Assembly (NCBI RefSeq): GCF_901933205.1
Contig: NC_044590.1
Coordinates: 2,557,501-2,621,500, forward strand
Direction of reading: 5' to 3'
DNA from: Camarhynchus parvulus
Lineage: Eukaryota > Chordata > Aves > Passeriformes > Thraupidae
Length of the DNA stretch: 64,000 nucleotides
In this document: in pieces, positions 51,801-64,000 of the stretch
Layout: each line of letters starts with the position of its first letter
Numbering within the stretch: position 1 is the stretch's first letter
Position numbers and translations under genes: made by a program
Notes under the pieces: model-generated
Told to the model about the DNA's origin: nothing
Database searches by the model: none
What the model saw: the letters and a program-made list of their open reading frames with translations, nothing else

Positions 51801-54200
51801 TCTATCTCAGTCATCTCCAGCCCAGGATTTGGTGTAGCTGTGCTAATTCGCTGACTGAGAAATAAACCAGGGTAATTATCTACTGAGAGGCAGAATTTAT
51901 TAGGTCTGATGCAAGTGTCTTGTTGTGCTCCTAGAACCTGGTCCAGCTCGTTTTTGAGACCATGCAGGTAGTCTGGACAGGTGCTGCACACACTATAAAC
52001 AAGATTCTACTGACTTCTGGTCAGTGCAAATCCTATCACACCTCTCAGTCTGGTTCCCTAGGGAAATCACTTACACAATCTAATTATTTGTCTGACCCAG
52101 TTTCCAGGATGCTGACACATTTGTCACAGGTTATGTAGATGATTTGGAGACACTTACCAGTTGTCCTTACCAGTTTTGCAAGAATTAGCATCTAAGGAGA
52201 GGAAGGAATCCTTATTAGTTCTCCCACTGAGGGAGAAGGGAGAGTTCAGCAATTGTTCATTGTGTTTGACAGCAGCGAGGCTCTCGACTGATTTGCACAT
52301 TGCTCTGATATTCCTTGGTGAAAACACTGCTTCATTCAGCTGCCAAATCAAAAACAAAAGTCAAGGAATGGCTGGGAGAAGATGCCAAGGCATGCTAGGC
52401 TATTCCCCAGGGAATAAGGGAGCTTGCATATGTTCTTGCAGGGGGGAGGTGAGGGATGAAGGGGACTGGAGGGATTGGAGTGGGATATGGTGGAGGACAC
52501 CTGGGGTTATTCCAATAGGGAGATGTAAGAGCTGCTACATAAATCCATGAATAACCAAGCTTCATTAGCTTCACTTTCAGGGAATAATTTGTTAGGAAAA
52601 TACTGAAGTCTTTATTTTGCTGTTTCGGATGCATTTGCACGCTGATTTAACCCTCCTACAATTCCTGTAGCAGTCAGGGCTGGTACACCACCTTGCTGTT
52701 ACACAGCAGGCATCTGCTGTTATTTGACCTGAAAAGATCATTATAGGAGCTTTATTTGCTGTGCATTTAATAAAGCTGTAGCTGTTGTGACTATAACTCA
52801 TGGCTCCCATGTCATTCCGCAGTGGTGCAACCAGCGATTCAGCATTCCAGGCCCATCAGTTCAAAGGGAAGTGTGAGGGACGCCAATGTATGCCAGAGCA
52901 TTGGGACTTTTATTGCTCGTCTCCTCTGTTAGGAAGATACATTCTCGAGGAATTGAGAAGTACAAAGCATCCTCAAACCTTGTAGTGCAAAATGTAAAAA
53001 GTGATGTTATCTGCAGAAAGTGGACTTTAGATTCTATCAGCGCACATTTAGCATAAAGCATTTCCTATGGTAATGCCTCTCACTTTCCCAGACTTTTAAA
53101 GGCTCCGAGTGGCACACAGGCTGCAGACCTCTTTGTAATGTTAATGAATCATCTTAATGGACTGTTTTAGCAGAAACATTCATCACCTTTTGTCTCACAA
53201 TGATTTTTTTTTTGTTATACTTAAATGGTTAAGCAGGCAATAAATGCCTATCAGACCAACCACTATGCTCTAGTAATCCACCTCACTATAAATCACCAGT
53301 GGATTATTATTGTCCTGTTTAATTAACACTCTTAAGGGATTCTATCATTGGATAGACTTTCACCTTGCACTAAGAAGGCATTAACATTTGAAATAAGAAG
53401 TGTGTTTATCTGAAAAGCATTAATCAGCATGACCTGGAACTGGTAGTGGTGGGTTGGATGAAATATGCGCCTGTGTCCATGGGTGAGGGTTCCTTACATC
53501 AGTTTTCAATGGAAGCTATGGAATACTTACCTAAGTCATAGCAAATGATAGTTGCAGAGTAATCTTTAATCAGGTCTAAAAGACATTTGGCTATATGTGG
53601 TTGAAAGCAGCAAGTTTAACAATTTTTATTCCGGTAGTTAGGAAGGCAATGGTTTTGTGAGTGTTACCGGTTTGTTGTGGTTCAGTTCAGTTTTTAGAGG
53701 ACCGGATCAAACCCTTTTCTTTTTCTGCAACTAAAGGTGAGAGGAGAATTCTGATCCTGTTGCTCCTGTGTGAACTCTTTTCAGACTTCCCAGCCACAAA
53801 GAGTAAGCCAAGCAGCCAGGGTTCCTGGGAAGGGCAGGCGTGTCTGGAGGCTTGGATGCTCTTTGCAGAACAATCCCAGTAGCTCTTTTGCAAACAAAAT
53901 TCCCACACTGAGACACGAACTCGGCACAGGATCACTCTCAATATACAAACATTTTTGTACCTAATACAGCTCCATGGTGGTTTTCTCCTCCTGGCAGAAT
54001 ATAAAGGTGGCAGCTTGGTTTTTCCCCCCTCATATAATACAATTTAATGCATTTACAAGTAATTTCCTCATCTTTTGTCAGTAGAGGAAGACATTTGAAA
54101 AAGGCTCTTGTTAAGGCAGTGTTTCCCATCCATGAAATCTTATCCTGCTCTCTTTGATTTTGTTACATTGGTAATACCAGTAGTGCATTTACCAACAGCT
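45900..54200. other. 5' flank of BMP7, middle part without recognised gene
   Basis: Only short ORFs occur, none with a recognisable motif or paired splice signals. The composition is AT-rich and there is no obvious recent repeat. Possible right-end fragments of the unassigned old repeat (gcagaatttgg) occur near 44639 and 46579. Confidence 0.6.
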
Positions 54201-54214
54201 CCTTTTTTGAATTC

Positions 54215-54365
54215 CAGCACTAACAGCAGCCTTGTGAGATAGCCCACTGCCGAATTTCATTTTACAGATAGAGAACTGACATGTGCAGGGATTTTCTGAG
54301 GTCTTAAAAGTCAAAACTAGTAGCAGAGCTCAAGAGATCCTGGTTCTTGTCTGCACACAGACCTG
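54215..54365 (+). mobile_element. MIR-like SINE fossil
   Basis: It matches a long part of MIR in order: agcagccttgtgagatagcc, cattttacagatagagaact, ggattttctgaggtc, actagtagcagagctcaag and cctggttcttgtctg. It is one of the best-preserved MIR-like copies in the window. Confidence 0.8.
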
Positions 54366-54369
54366 GTAT

Positions 54370-56140
54370 GCACATCCCATTCCTCCTGGCATTTTCATTC
54401 AATTATTTCCCAGTATGGACTCCTGCAAATTAAAGAACAAATAAAACTGCTAAGTGGAACACAAACACACTAAATCTTTTTAATTAAGAGATTGAATCTC
54501 TTAGTATAAATTCATTTCCTGAAACAAAACTCCAATTATGTAAGATTAATTCTTTCCTCTGAGATTGCAGGGATTTATTGACTAACAAAATCTTCTATTG
54601 CGTAAATGGAAATGTGCTTTTTAATGCTGCCTGCTGCTCAGAGGCAAAACCATAGCATTAGCCTTTTCACTGGGCATTTTTGTTTTAGTTGCACGCTGAT
54701 CTGCCAGGTTTCTTTCTATTTGTAACAGGAAAGGGGTGAAATGGTTCACATCTGAACATGTGGTAAATAACACAAAACACTAAAGGAGTTTAAACAAGAT
54801 GAGAAATTAAACTAAGTTCCTAAAAAGCCTGTTGTGATTGCAGGAGGAATTTTAATGACAGAAATAAGAATATCATGTGTGCAGGGCACTGTTGTGAGGA
54901 GGTGTGTGTGTGTGCCATTGATTACACAATAGTTTTTTCAAATCATTTAACACAGATCCACAGAGTTTCAAGTGCAGGCACGTCCTGAGAAGAATCTCCT
55001 TCATTCCCTCCAGTCACACCCAGCTCATTAAATCCATCACTGCCTCGCAGTAAGCCCCAGGGTTCAATCTTTTCTAGAGCACTGTTACTATCCAACCTTT
55101 TAGCTCATAGAGTGGGCAGCCAAGATTTCGTGTCTATACATATGGTAGGACTCATAGCCAATATTTCCTACAGTTTCCTCCTCTCCATCCCAATCTGGAT
55201 ATATATATAATAGTTTGGCTATGTTCTTGAGGGTTTTTTGAGCATTTTTGGGGGGGCTGTGTATTGTTGAGGTTTTTTGGGGGTCTTTTTGGATAGGTAA
55301 AACTTCAGTGCTGCTTTCAGACTACTTTCTTACATCCTGTTCCAATAACCTGTATGAGGGTGGCAAGTTAAAAGGTAATAAAATCAGGAATCTGTGCTTC
55401 ATGTAAGTAGCTGGCCATGAGAAACTGCAGCAGGGATGGATATTGAATGACTTCAATAGTCCAGCCAGGTTTTATCAGAACAGGTCATCAACCTGTAGGC
55501 TGCCTAAACCTGTTCCACTGCTTCCCCATTGATTAAATATCTGGAAGCATTTACACCTATATCAAATTCTCCATAATCTATTTTATCTTAATGACACCCA
55601 AGTTCTTTGTCAAGGGCAAAAATGTTCCCTCCAGTGGTGAATGAGGATGGTGTATCTCCCTAGTGTACTTCAGTACATTGAATTTCCTTGAAGCCAAACG
55701 ATGATCTCAGGTTCTCATGGGATGAAATATTAGCAGGACTGCAGGGATATAAAGGAGCTAAAACCTTCCTGTGTACACCCAGATGGTAAGGAATTTAAAA
55801 CTGGATTTTTTTCATTTGATTGCAGACCTGACAAATACCGAGGAAAGGAAGGAATAGAGAGAATATGTAGCTTCCAGCCAAGTCCTGATGGCTAAAATTC
55901 CTTCTGAATCTCAATATCTGTATCATCAAAACAAGACAAAGGGTTTTGCCTGAAGTTGTCACCTGTTCCTGTCATTTGGGGATTTCCACTCTCCTTCCTC
56001 TGTGTTGGGCCCAGCCTATTTTCCTGCTCTCCCTCTCTGCTCCAGACAGAGATACAAACATCCTGAGCACTGCATTCCCTCCATTTTGCTTCAGGCTCCT
56101 AAGTGGTTCTGTCTTTTATCCCATTTTCACCCTCTTTTAT
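54370..56140. other. 5' flank of BMP7, no recognised feature
   Basis: This is AT-rich sequence with a short (tg)n run at about 54903-54914 and g/t-rich patches near 55230-55290. I see no gene or clear mobile element. Confidence 0.6.
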
Positions 56141-56143
56141 TTC

Positions 56144-56164
56144 TTTTTTTTTTTTTTTTTTTTT
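56144..56164. repeat. T homopolymer, 21 nt
   Basis: This is an uninterrupted T run just before the old CR1 copy. It is a likely site of length error and polymorphism. Confidence 0.95.
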
Positions 56165-56174
56165 CCTTCCATAG

Positions 56175-56645
56175 TCCATGACAAGAGTAATCAGGGGAAG
56201 CAATGTGGAAATACATTAAAAAAAGCCCACCAAAACCTCAACCTAGTGGCATGGCAAAGGTGGAAAAAGGCTGATTATTCACTGTCTTGTTCATGAGTAA
56301 GGAGCATCATAACTAATTAGGAGATGGCAGGTTCAAGAACACACACCTTTGAGAACGAGTAGTTAATCTGTGGAACTCCCTGTCACAGGATGTGTTATGT
56401 TAAAAATGTGCATGAAATCCATTAAAAAAACCTGATGAATACAAAGACACCAGAAGAAGTCCTTGAACATGAAGTTATTCCAGAAGTCTTTGAGTCATAA
56501 ACATGTTGGGAATATATCACTGAACACTGGTTTTGTACTCTTCTCATGATGACCAATATTTCTTGCTCTCAGAAGGAGAATATTACTCTAGGTGGACTTT
56601 GGATTAACAAGTATAATAGGTCTTATGCTTTTTATTAAGAATAGA
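56175..56645 (+). mobile_element. Old CR1-type LINE fragment (3' region)
   Basis: The fragment follows the 3' part of an ancient CR1 subfamily: gattattcactgtctt, aggagcatcataactaatta, ggagatggcaggttcaagaa, gttaatctgtggaactccct, gtcacaggatgtgttatg and a tail resembling gatggaccattggtctgacc...cttatgttc. It is much more diverged than the copy at 4188, so it belongs to an older wave. No open reading frame survives. Confidence 0.8.
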
Positions 56646-58219
56646 GGGCAGGATGCAATTTATCCCTTAGTTGTCGAACAGGACAACAAAGTGTTGTGCT
56701 GTTTGCTCTCCTCTGACTTTTTCATCCCTTAATCCAATCCAGGGAAGTGTGGTAGATGTTTCTTATATTTTGTTGCCAACTGTTTTAAGAAGTTCATACA
56801 AAAGCTTCTCTGATCAAGAAAATTTATGTGTGGGCACATGAATCCTTGCAGCAGTATGTTGAAGCACAGAGACATTGTTAAATCAGATCCAAACCGATGG
56901 ACTCAGTACAGCAGGGATAAAGTCTCAGGAGTGGGTTTAAAAAAAGAAAAGTTTCAAGCACTAATCAATGTGATAAAGCATAAATCTATATTTCTACATC
57001 TCCAGACATTATCTTTGCCATTACAAATTTTCTGTGGAGAAAGCCTTAGTTTGCCTGTAGGCAAATCCATGTCTTGAGCTTTAACACTGTAGAGATAATT
57101 ATGTCACCATGTTGTAAACATTTTGTTTCTTGAATAGAGAGTCTGTATTGAAAATGTTAACCACTGGTCTGTGGAAACTGAAAAGCTGCAAAGGAAAGGA
57201 AACCAATTTTCTCAGTGGGTACTGAACAGCTGAATGGTTGGAACTGTGTTTGGGAAGCACTAAAATTGCTATAAGCCATCTGAAAAGTGCTAGTGGATTT
57301 AAAATCCTGAGGGAAAGGTGAAACCTTGCTGGTGTCACAAAGTGCCTTAAATGGAATATCTGCGGTTTGAGTGATCAAAATTAACCCCTTTACTCTCGTG
57401 CACATGTGGTAAACCAATGCTTAGATAAATATCACAGCTGATGTAACAAATACCTGAAAGTGCAGGTAATAAATACAAGAAAAAACCTGTCTTGATTATT
57501 CAAGTAACTGCTTCTAGTTAATTAGCATGCTCATGGTTTTTGGGCCAATGGAGTTTTCCAGTTTCCTTTCAATTGAGTTTTTTTTCAACTTTTCTTTTTA
57601 ATCCCATTGGACACAGTGATGCAATAGTCCCCAAACAATTGAATGAATTCATTGTGAAGAACTAATTTTTGATTCAGAGATGATAGTCAATATTGCATTG
57701 CAAATTAAGCACTATTGGGGTTTGCTTGTAGAAAAAGAATTCGTTCCTCAACAAAAGATGGCATTCTGTCAACTACTAATTGCATACAAAGAATTTTAAA
57801 CAAAACCAGGTAACACATGTATGTAACAGGCCTGTAAAATTAAATGTGTGTAATACTGTAATTTGTGTAATATAAAAGGTAGAACATATTTGAAACAATA
57901 AGAGACCAGAGGATGGCAAATTTTTTGTTTTCTATTGGGTTTTTCAGCTGTACTCATACTTGGGTGTTGTTTTTGTAGTTTGTGAGGGGGTTTTGTTTTT
58001 GCTTTTCAAAGAATGCCTGAAAAATGAGTAACATTTTTTCCTAATTTTCAACTGAACCTCCCACGCTGTGATTTATGGCCATTGCTCCCTGTTCTGTGTT
58101 ATGACACTACTTACCCTGAACCTGGCTGTCATCTCTGTAAGTGCTGTGCAGGCAGAGACCAGTCCCTGGCTTCTGTTCGGCCAGGACAAGCAAGCCCAGC
58201 ACCTTCAGTCCCTCCATTT

Positions 58220-58490
58220 CACCCCTGTGCTCTCGACCCGGGGTATCCCAGCACCTTCCACTGAACCTCCTGTCCACACTGCTCTAGGATTGGGGAGCCA
58301 AAACTGGGCACAGCATAACCAGCCCCATCTATCTGAGTTAGTCCAGCCTCACTGCCAGGTGCCTGCTCTGCTCCATCTCTGCCTCTTGCCAAATTGGTAC
58401 ACAGAGGTGTCTGGGAGCTGCTCATGCCCACTCAAATCAGTGTAAAAGAGGGTTTGAGAACTTCAGCCTTTTCTCACTGTAATCTTTAGG
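58220..58490 (-). mobile_element. Possible antisense CR1 fragment
   Basis: The stretch gggagccaaaactgggcaca and gcataaccagcccc, followed downstream by cttcagccttttctcact, resembles the antisense of a CR1 ORF2 segment. The order and spacing are only partly consistent, so the call is tentative. Confidence 0.45.
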
Positions 58491-58499
58491 TCACCATCC

Positions 58500-61400
58500 C
58501 AGCTATTGGCAGAGCCATATTTTTCTGTTGTGCTTGGCTTTGGAGACACTGGCTTCTGTGCAGGACACACCAGAGGCAGAAACTCCATCCCTCTATTACC
58601 ACATAGATAGAGGCATGACCAGAAAAAAGGAGAGTATGACAGGTTTTTCCATGGATGAATAACTTCTGTGCCCTGGGGACTGTAAATAGCTGGTATAAAT
58701 CAATGCAAATTGGCTATTACTAATCTTGCCAGTAATGAAGTGAGAATGAATGGAGTACAAAGATGAACTTTACATATCGTTAGCACCAATCTGCCTCGCT
58801 GCATTTATGGGCAAGGCTCTACCTAGGAGGTCAGTTGGCAAAACTTACAGGTTTTTTCTTTTGGAAATTATGCATTTGTGCTACACAGAAATGTCTCTCC
58901 GGCATCAAGTCCGTTTGGGGATTTTACAGTTATGAAAACTTGAAAACAATTGTTTCATAATTTCTCAAGCACTCAGCAGCCAGTACATTTATTACAGTGC
59001 TTTAGCATCACAGTATATAATTTAATATGTTTATTACAAGAGTGTCATATAAAACGCTGAAGTGTATAATTTCAGAGTAAAAGTTCACTTTCAGTTTAGC
59101 TCTTAAACAGAAAACAGAATATCTGCAACACAGGAAAAAAATCAAGACTGTTGTTGTTACTGCATAACAGCAGAAAATTAACATGAATGAGAATAATGAC
59201 TGGATATTCTGCAAGAACATTTCTCATAAAGCAGGCACTAACTATAGAGGTTATGAAAAGAGAAGTTTTCCACTAGGATTGGAAATCAGTTTGAATCTCC
59301 ATAAATATTGATGAAGATTTTGATGTACTGGTCATCACAAAACAGCTGAAATATGTAGAAAATCAATGTATTTAAAACTTAAAGGAATGGTTCTCTCCTG
59401 CTTGAATCTTTCAGAGGGAAGAGCCAATATAGTGTAAGAGCAGCTGTTCAGCAACACCTATGATTTGCTTATATTTCATGACTAACATGAGGCACCCCAT
59501 CGTTAAAATGAGAGTTAGGAATTGGCTCTCCTGATTTACTTCCTAGCATTCCATAATTTTGCTGAGGATATGATCTCATCCAGCTCTCCACACCACCTAA
59601 GGATCTGCACTTGTTGATGAGCATGTTAATTTTCCTTCAGATGAAGTATCAAACTTCACTAAAGAGCTGAAAGATAGTCTTTAGTTTAATTTATAAAGAA
59701 AGATTTAGATATTCTTTTCTTAGGACTAATGGATGGTTGATGATATCTTCAACAATGTCATTTCTATATTTTTTATTTCTTCTTGACACACTGGGGTCCC
59801 AATCTTGTATTCCTGGCACTCAGAACTCCTCATGAATGGATCCAAACATGGAAGCATTCCAGTACAATGCATGGGAGACCCTGCAACATCACAGAGTAGA
59901 GGACATGCAGGAAAGTGTTGAAATAATAAATTAACACTACATCAGATTTTTAGAAAGGAACTCTGTTAACAAGTGCTAGACCCACTTGTCATGCAAGGCA
60001 CAAACAGGAATCCCAACCTAGCAAAGATACTGCTGGCAGCAAATGGTAATTTCTTGTTCATTTATTGTTTATTAAAATGAATGTGCTAACACCAAAAAAG
60101 CCCGAATTTTGCAAAAGCACAGAACTGTTGTAATTTCTTTCTAACAACGTGTATGATGCTACCACAAGGCTGATGACAGAGATATGAAATCCAGCAGAGA
60201 CTACAGCAAGTAATTTTATTAATATTTTTGCACTGACTTAATTAGAAATGAAGGTTTTTTAAATGATTTAGTTAAACTGATGCAACATCCTGTAATGGAC
60301 ACAACCTTGCAGATGTAGAGATGTTCTTAGTATGTAAGTAATCATAGTAAATTATAATAATATATCTTATATTAGTAAATTAAATAAAGGATCTTAATCA
60401 ATTGCATCATGATCTTATTAAAAATTCCTTTTCTACTTTCCCATTTTGCCATATGTTATGTATCAGACAAAAAGTATTTTTCTGTAAAAAATAAACCAAG
60501 CTTACTACAGCTATGCATGGACACTGTGCATTTCTCTATGTGGGAAAAGTGACCAAAATAGTTATTTCTGAATCAACTATCCATAACAGCTCCCTGTGTG
60601 GATATTCTAGTCTGGAAAAGTCATGGGTCAAATAAGTCATTGTAGAACAGCTGATCCTGCAATAGCAATTCCAGTCTGCTTTCCAGTGTAGAAAAGTCCT
60701 TAGTCAACAGCTCCAAACTCCTCTTTCTGCCAGAAGATTTTTCTCTTTAGAGAATAATATAAATCTGTTCTATTCAATTCTTTAAGACCCAAATTCTGCG
60801 CTGAGCTCCCTTGGGGAACCATATGTGAGATCAGTCAGGGAGAACTTTATATTATAGGAGTTTGTATTTATTTGCACAGACTCCACGGTTTTATTACACA
60901 TTTCATTAACACCTTCCTGTGGCTGTGAGTTGTACACCTTTGGCTGTGGGACATCTGGGTGATTCTTCTGTTCCAGTGCCTCCTAGATCCCTAAAGCAGC
61001 AGGCAGAAAGTTGCCTGGAAGAAGATCCAAACCCAAGGTGTTTGGTGGCTGTCCTGGCCAGCAGCAGCGGGACAAGGCAAAACAGAGCAAAATGTCACCC
61101 CTTCCTCCATGTCCAAGTACAGGGATGGGTTCCAGCAGTGACGTCCAGCTGACAATTTTGAGTTTGCTCTGAGAACTGAGAAAAGAGTGGTCTGTGCAGA
61201 AAGACTTGAAAAAATGTTTGAATGGGTTAAAATTGTATCCTGGAAAAGCAGCACAGAGTATTCATTGAAGGCTGACCAGCAATCTCACTGCAGCCAGAAC
61301 TGCTTGTGAACAGCTCGGTAAGACATGCTTTAGGCTGAATTCATATTTATATTTGAATCGTGGTTTTTCTCTTCTCCAGTAGGAAAACAAAACAAAACCA

Positions 61401-62980
61401 AAAAAAAAGAAAAACTAAGATAAGACATCCGTGCTATTTTTTATTTTATTTTATATACTTTATACTGAGTCTTAAGACCCTCAAAAGCAAAGGTTGCCAT
61501 TTATCCAAAATTACATCACAGTGCCTCATTAGTAGCTCAATTAAAATCATCAAATGCATTTTAAAGAATGACATAAGGTTGATTTTAATCTAGACTTCCA
61601 AAAATGAAGTAGAATGTTAATCAACTGCCCCACCCACCATTTATATGGCCCAGAGTACTCAGTGTCAGAACTCCTACATCATCCTCTGACTTCATTCTCC
61701 CCAGGGTTTATTAAATAGTTAATAACAACTGTCTGAAGTCCACCCCAAGTTTTACCTGTTGGCAGAAATCTGAGGTCCTGACACCACTAGTGTAGCATAC
61801 CCATAAATGCAGCAGATTTAGGTTGAAATAGTTTTAATGTACAGCAGGTGGCATTTTTGTATCTAAAGAATAAAACCACACCTGTGCTTTCTAGGATTTT
61901 GCCAACAAAAGGGAAACAGAAAATAAGACAGTTTACTTTTTGAAAGCCAGAAGAAATGGTGCAGCTGTTTTCAAGATTGCTATTTTCAAGCTGTCATATG
62001 AGCATGGAATAGAAGCCATTCCTGCTTTCCAGTTATATTTTAGTACAAATGTCTTTCATTTGTTTGTTTCAACATATTTCCCCTTCAACATGTTTTTTTA
62101 ATCAGAATTTTTCCTAATAGGCGGGAGGAGTGTCCTATCTTAGTGTGAGACCAGTTCAGGGGAGAGGGAGGAACAGTGACTAAGTTAGTACTGGGCAAGC
62201 TCAAACTTCCCAGCATGTAAAAATTATGTGTTCAAATGTTCAGCCATACAGAGCTGCCTATTCATAGCTCAACTACTGTGAGTGCACGTGGAATTTATGC
62301 TAAATTATCAAAAAGTAATCTTCTATTTAATCTACTTTGTGTTTCTTTGTCTCAAATACCTATTTTGCCCTGCCACCAAAAATACTTTACTATCCCTAAA
62401 AACATTAGAAGATGTGGATATCAGAATTGACAGAGGTTAGATGAAAGGTACTTTTCCTTTTAAGAATGGTCTGTAGTGTTTATTTTTGGCTGAAAGATAA
62501 AATACCAAAAGAAGGGATGGTAACAAAACACCACTTCCTCTTACAGTGACTTGTCTCACCACAGAATAAATATTTTTCAGGTGTTTCTCACTCTGGAGCC
62601 AGGTAGACTGCATGCATACATTATTTTTGGGCTGTTCTTTTAAACCACCAACGTTATTTGGAAGGAGGCATCCCATTTGAAGCTGTGAGCTGTTAGCCGT
62701 GAATGACATTTCATCTCCTATTTTTCTGGGCTTTGCTCATTAGAAATAGATCAGTAACTTTTCATGTAATTGGCAGGTGATGGATGTTGCTCCTGTTTCA
62801 TCACAGTGTTAAATTTAACAGTTTCTGAGTGGGGACCCTTTCTCTGGCACCTGTGGTGCCATCTACTGCACAGCTTGGTAGAGGCAGGACAAGAGAACTG
62901 CATCCCTCCACTGCTGCATTCACTTCTTCCTTCCCATCTTAACATTTAAAACTGGTTTCCTCATTTCCTAGTAATTTTCC
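58500..62980. other. Distal 5' flank, no recognised gene
   Basis: This is AT-rich sequence with scattered short ORFs that have no recognisable domain. A weak resemblance to the unassigned repeat appears near 60788. I see nothing else I can support. Confidence 0.6.
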
Positions 62981-62990
62981 TTCTTAGACA

Positions 62991-63030
62991 CATATATAAA
63001 TGTATATAAATGTATATAAATACATATTAG
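62991..63030. repeat. 10-bp AT-rich tandem repeat (tgtatataaa)
   Basis: About three near-exact copies pass into a further tatata-rich stretch. Confidence 0.85.
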
Positions 63031-63458
63031 AGTATATATTTATGCTCATTTATCTATAAATGTATTTCTATAAGGAAATAATTTCGATAATGTACTTCTA
63101 AGATGCATATTTCTATAATATTTTAAACATATGCAGTTGATATTTGGAATTTAATTTTGGTGTGTTTTTTTAAAAGAAAATTTTAAAAAGGGAAAATAAA
63201 TAAAGAAAGAGGACTCTAGAAAAATAATCTGCTAGTCCATTTCTTGCTTGTAGCTCGTTTACTTATCATATTCTGGATACAAATTTACCTGGTTAGAGAT
63301 ATTTATATTTACATATATGTATGCAGTATTAAATTGGAAGCTCGGAAAATTTTGTTATTGTTATTTGTTTTTGTTGACTCAGATATAAACACTGAGTATT
63401 TTAGTTGGGGTTTTTGTGATTGCTGTTTGATGCTGTCAAGAAGAAGTAAGTAGTTAAA

Positions 63459-63710
63459 TTGGCTTCTCATAAATTGGTGTATTTAGTTTTGTTTGCAATC
63501 TGTTGCTGGGGGCAGGGTATAATTTTGGCAGTTCTATATAAAAAAAAATCTGTTGATTTTGATGTAGAGTTGTTGGAAAGAGCTACAGAGATTTTACATA
63601 AATATTTCCGGAATGATCTCAAGATACCTAAAGGCCAAAGACTTAAGATGAAAGCTCTGAAAATTTCAGTTTATTATTTCCCTTTTCTTTGGCTTTCCTC
63701 TGTTAATTGA
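63459..63710 (+). other. Unassigned 83-codon ORF
   Basis: The second half (SVDFDVELLERATEILHKYF, then RNDLKIPKGQRLKMKALK) has a charged, amphipathic composition that looks more protein-like than its neighbours. The first half is hydrophobic and ordinary for AT-rich noncoding sequence. I recognise no family, and flanking splice sites are not convincing. It could be a chance ORF, a retrocopy fragment or a remnant of a transposon protein. Confidence 0.2.
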
Positions 63711-64000
63711 AGCACCTTGTGCTCATATCATCATAGCCTGAGGTTTTCCTTGAATAAATCTATGCATGAATTTTTTAATTACCTACCCAGGCTGGACTTG
63801 GATTGCTCACTCATACCAGTACCAAAGAAGAAAGGTTCAGTGGCAGTAGCTAATGGAGCAACATCTTAAAAACTACATCATCTAACTTGCTAACAAGTCC
63901 AAGCATCACCACGTTTGAAATGCTGTTGGCTGTGAGCTGGATTGAGCACAGCTTCCAATACTGCTGACTGCTGTGCACTAAACATGATGTTATCAACAGT

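Noticed and set aside
41400..64000. SPO11 or another neighbour gene in the 5' flank
   Set aside because: In mammals SPO11 lies beyond the BMP7 5' end, so I looked for its conserved topoisomerase-like motifs in the listed frames and found none. It probably lies further out.
1..64000. Endogenous retrovirus or intact transposon
   Set aside because: I saw no paired LTRs, no reverse transcriptase, integrase or transposase motifs, and no long uninterrupted ORF outside the CpG island.

Overview
The window is nuclear DNA from a vertebrate, almost certainly a bird. It holds a single protein-coding gene split by introns, a CpG island over its first exon, a CR1 LINE 3' tail of the type found in bird genomes, and old MIR-like SINE fossils. 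I see no operons, no bacterial or viral genes, and no CRISPR arrays. The species cannot be read from the sequence.

The gene is BMP7 (bone morphogenetic protein 7), on the minus strand. All seven coding exons are present: 40394-40826, 16685-16877, 6565-6713, 5202-5399, 3745-3821, 3022-3132 and 2366-2515. They join in frame to 1311 nt, a 436-residue preproprotein with a signal peptide, a TGF-beta propeptide, a furin-type RSIR site (residues 294-297) and a 139-residue mature domain with all seven knot cysteines. Every intron is GT-AG. The exon 6 acceptor (AAG, weak pyrimidine tract) is the only unusual junction.

Layout: 1-2365 is 3' UTR and downstream flank, with three candidate poly(A) signals. 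2366-6713 holds exons 3-7 with short introns. 6714-16684 is intron 2 and 16878-40393 is the 23.5-kb intron 1. 39790-41290 is a CpG island over exon 1, the 5' UTR and the presumed promoter. 41400-64000 is the gene's 5' flank, where I find no convincing gene, only old repeats, simple repeats and unexplained AT-rich sequence.

The window is a normal developmental-gene locus. I did not find a new biological system. The points most worth checking are two in-frame ATGs with duplicated surrounding sequence, an extra cysteine in the propeptide, local duplications just downstream of two 5' splice sites, a family of partly palindromic old repeats, and compact palindrome clusters in intron 1.
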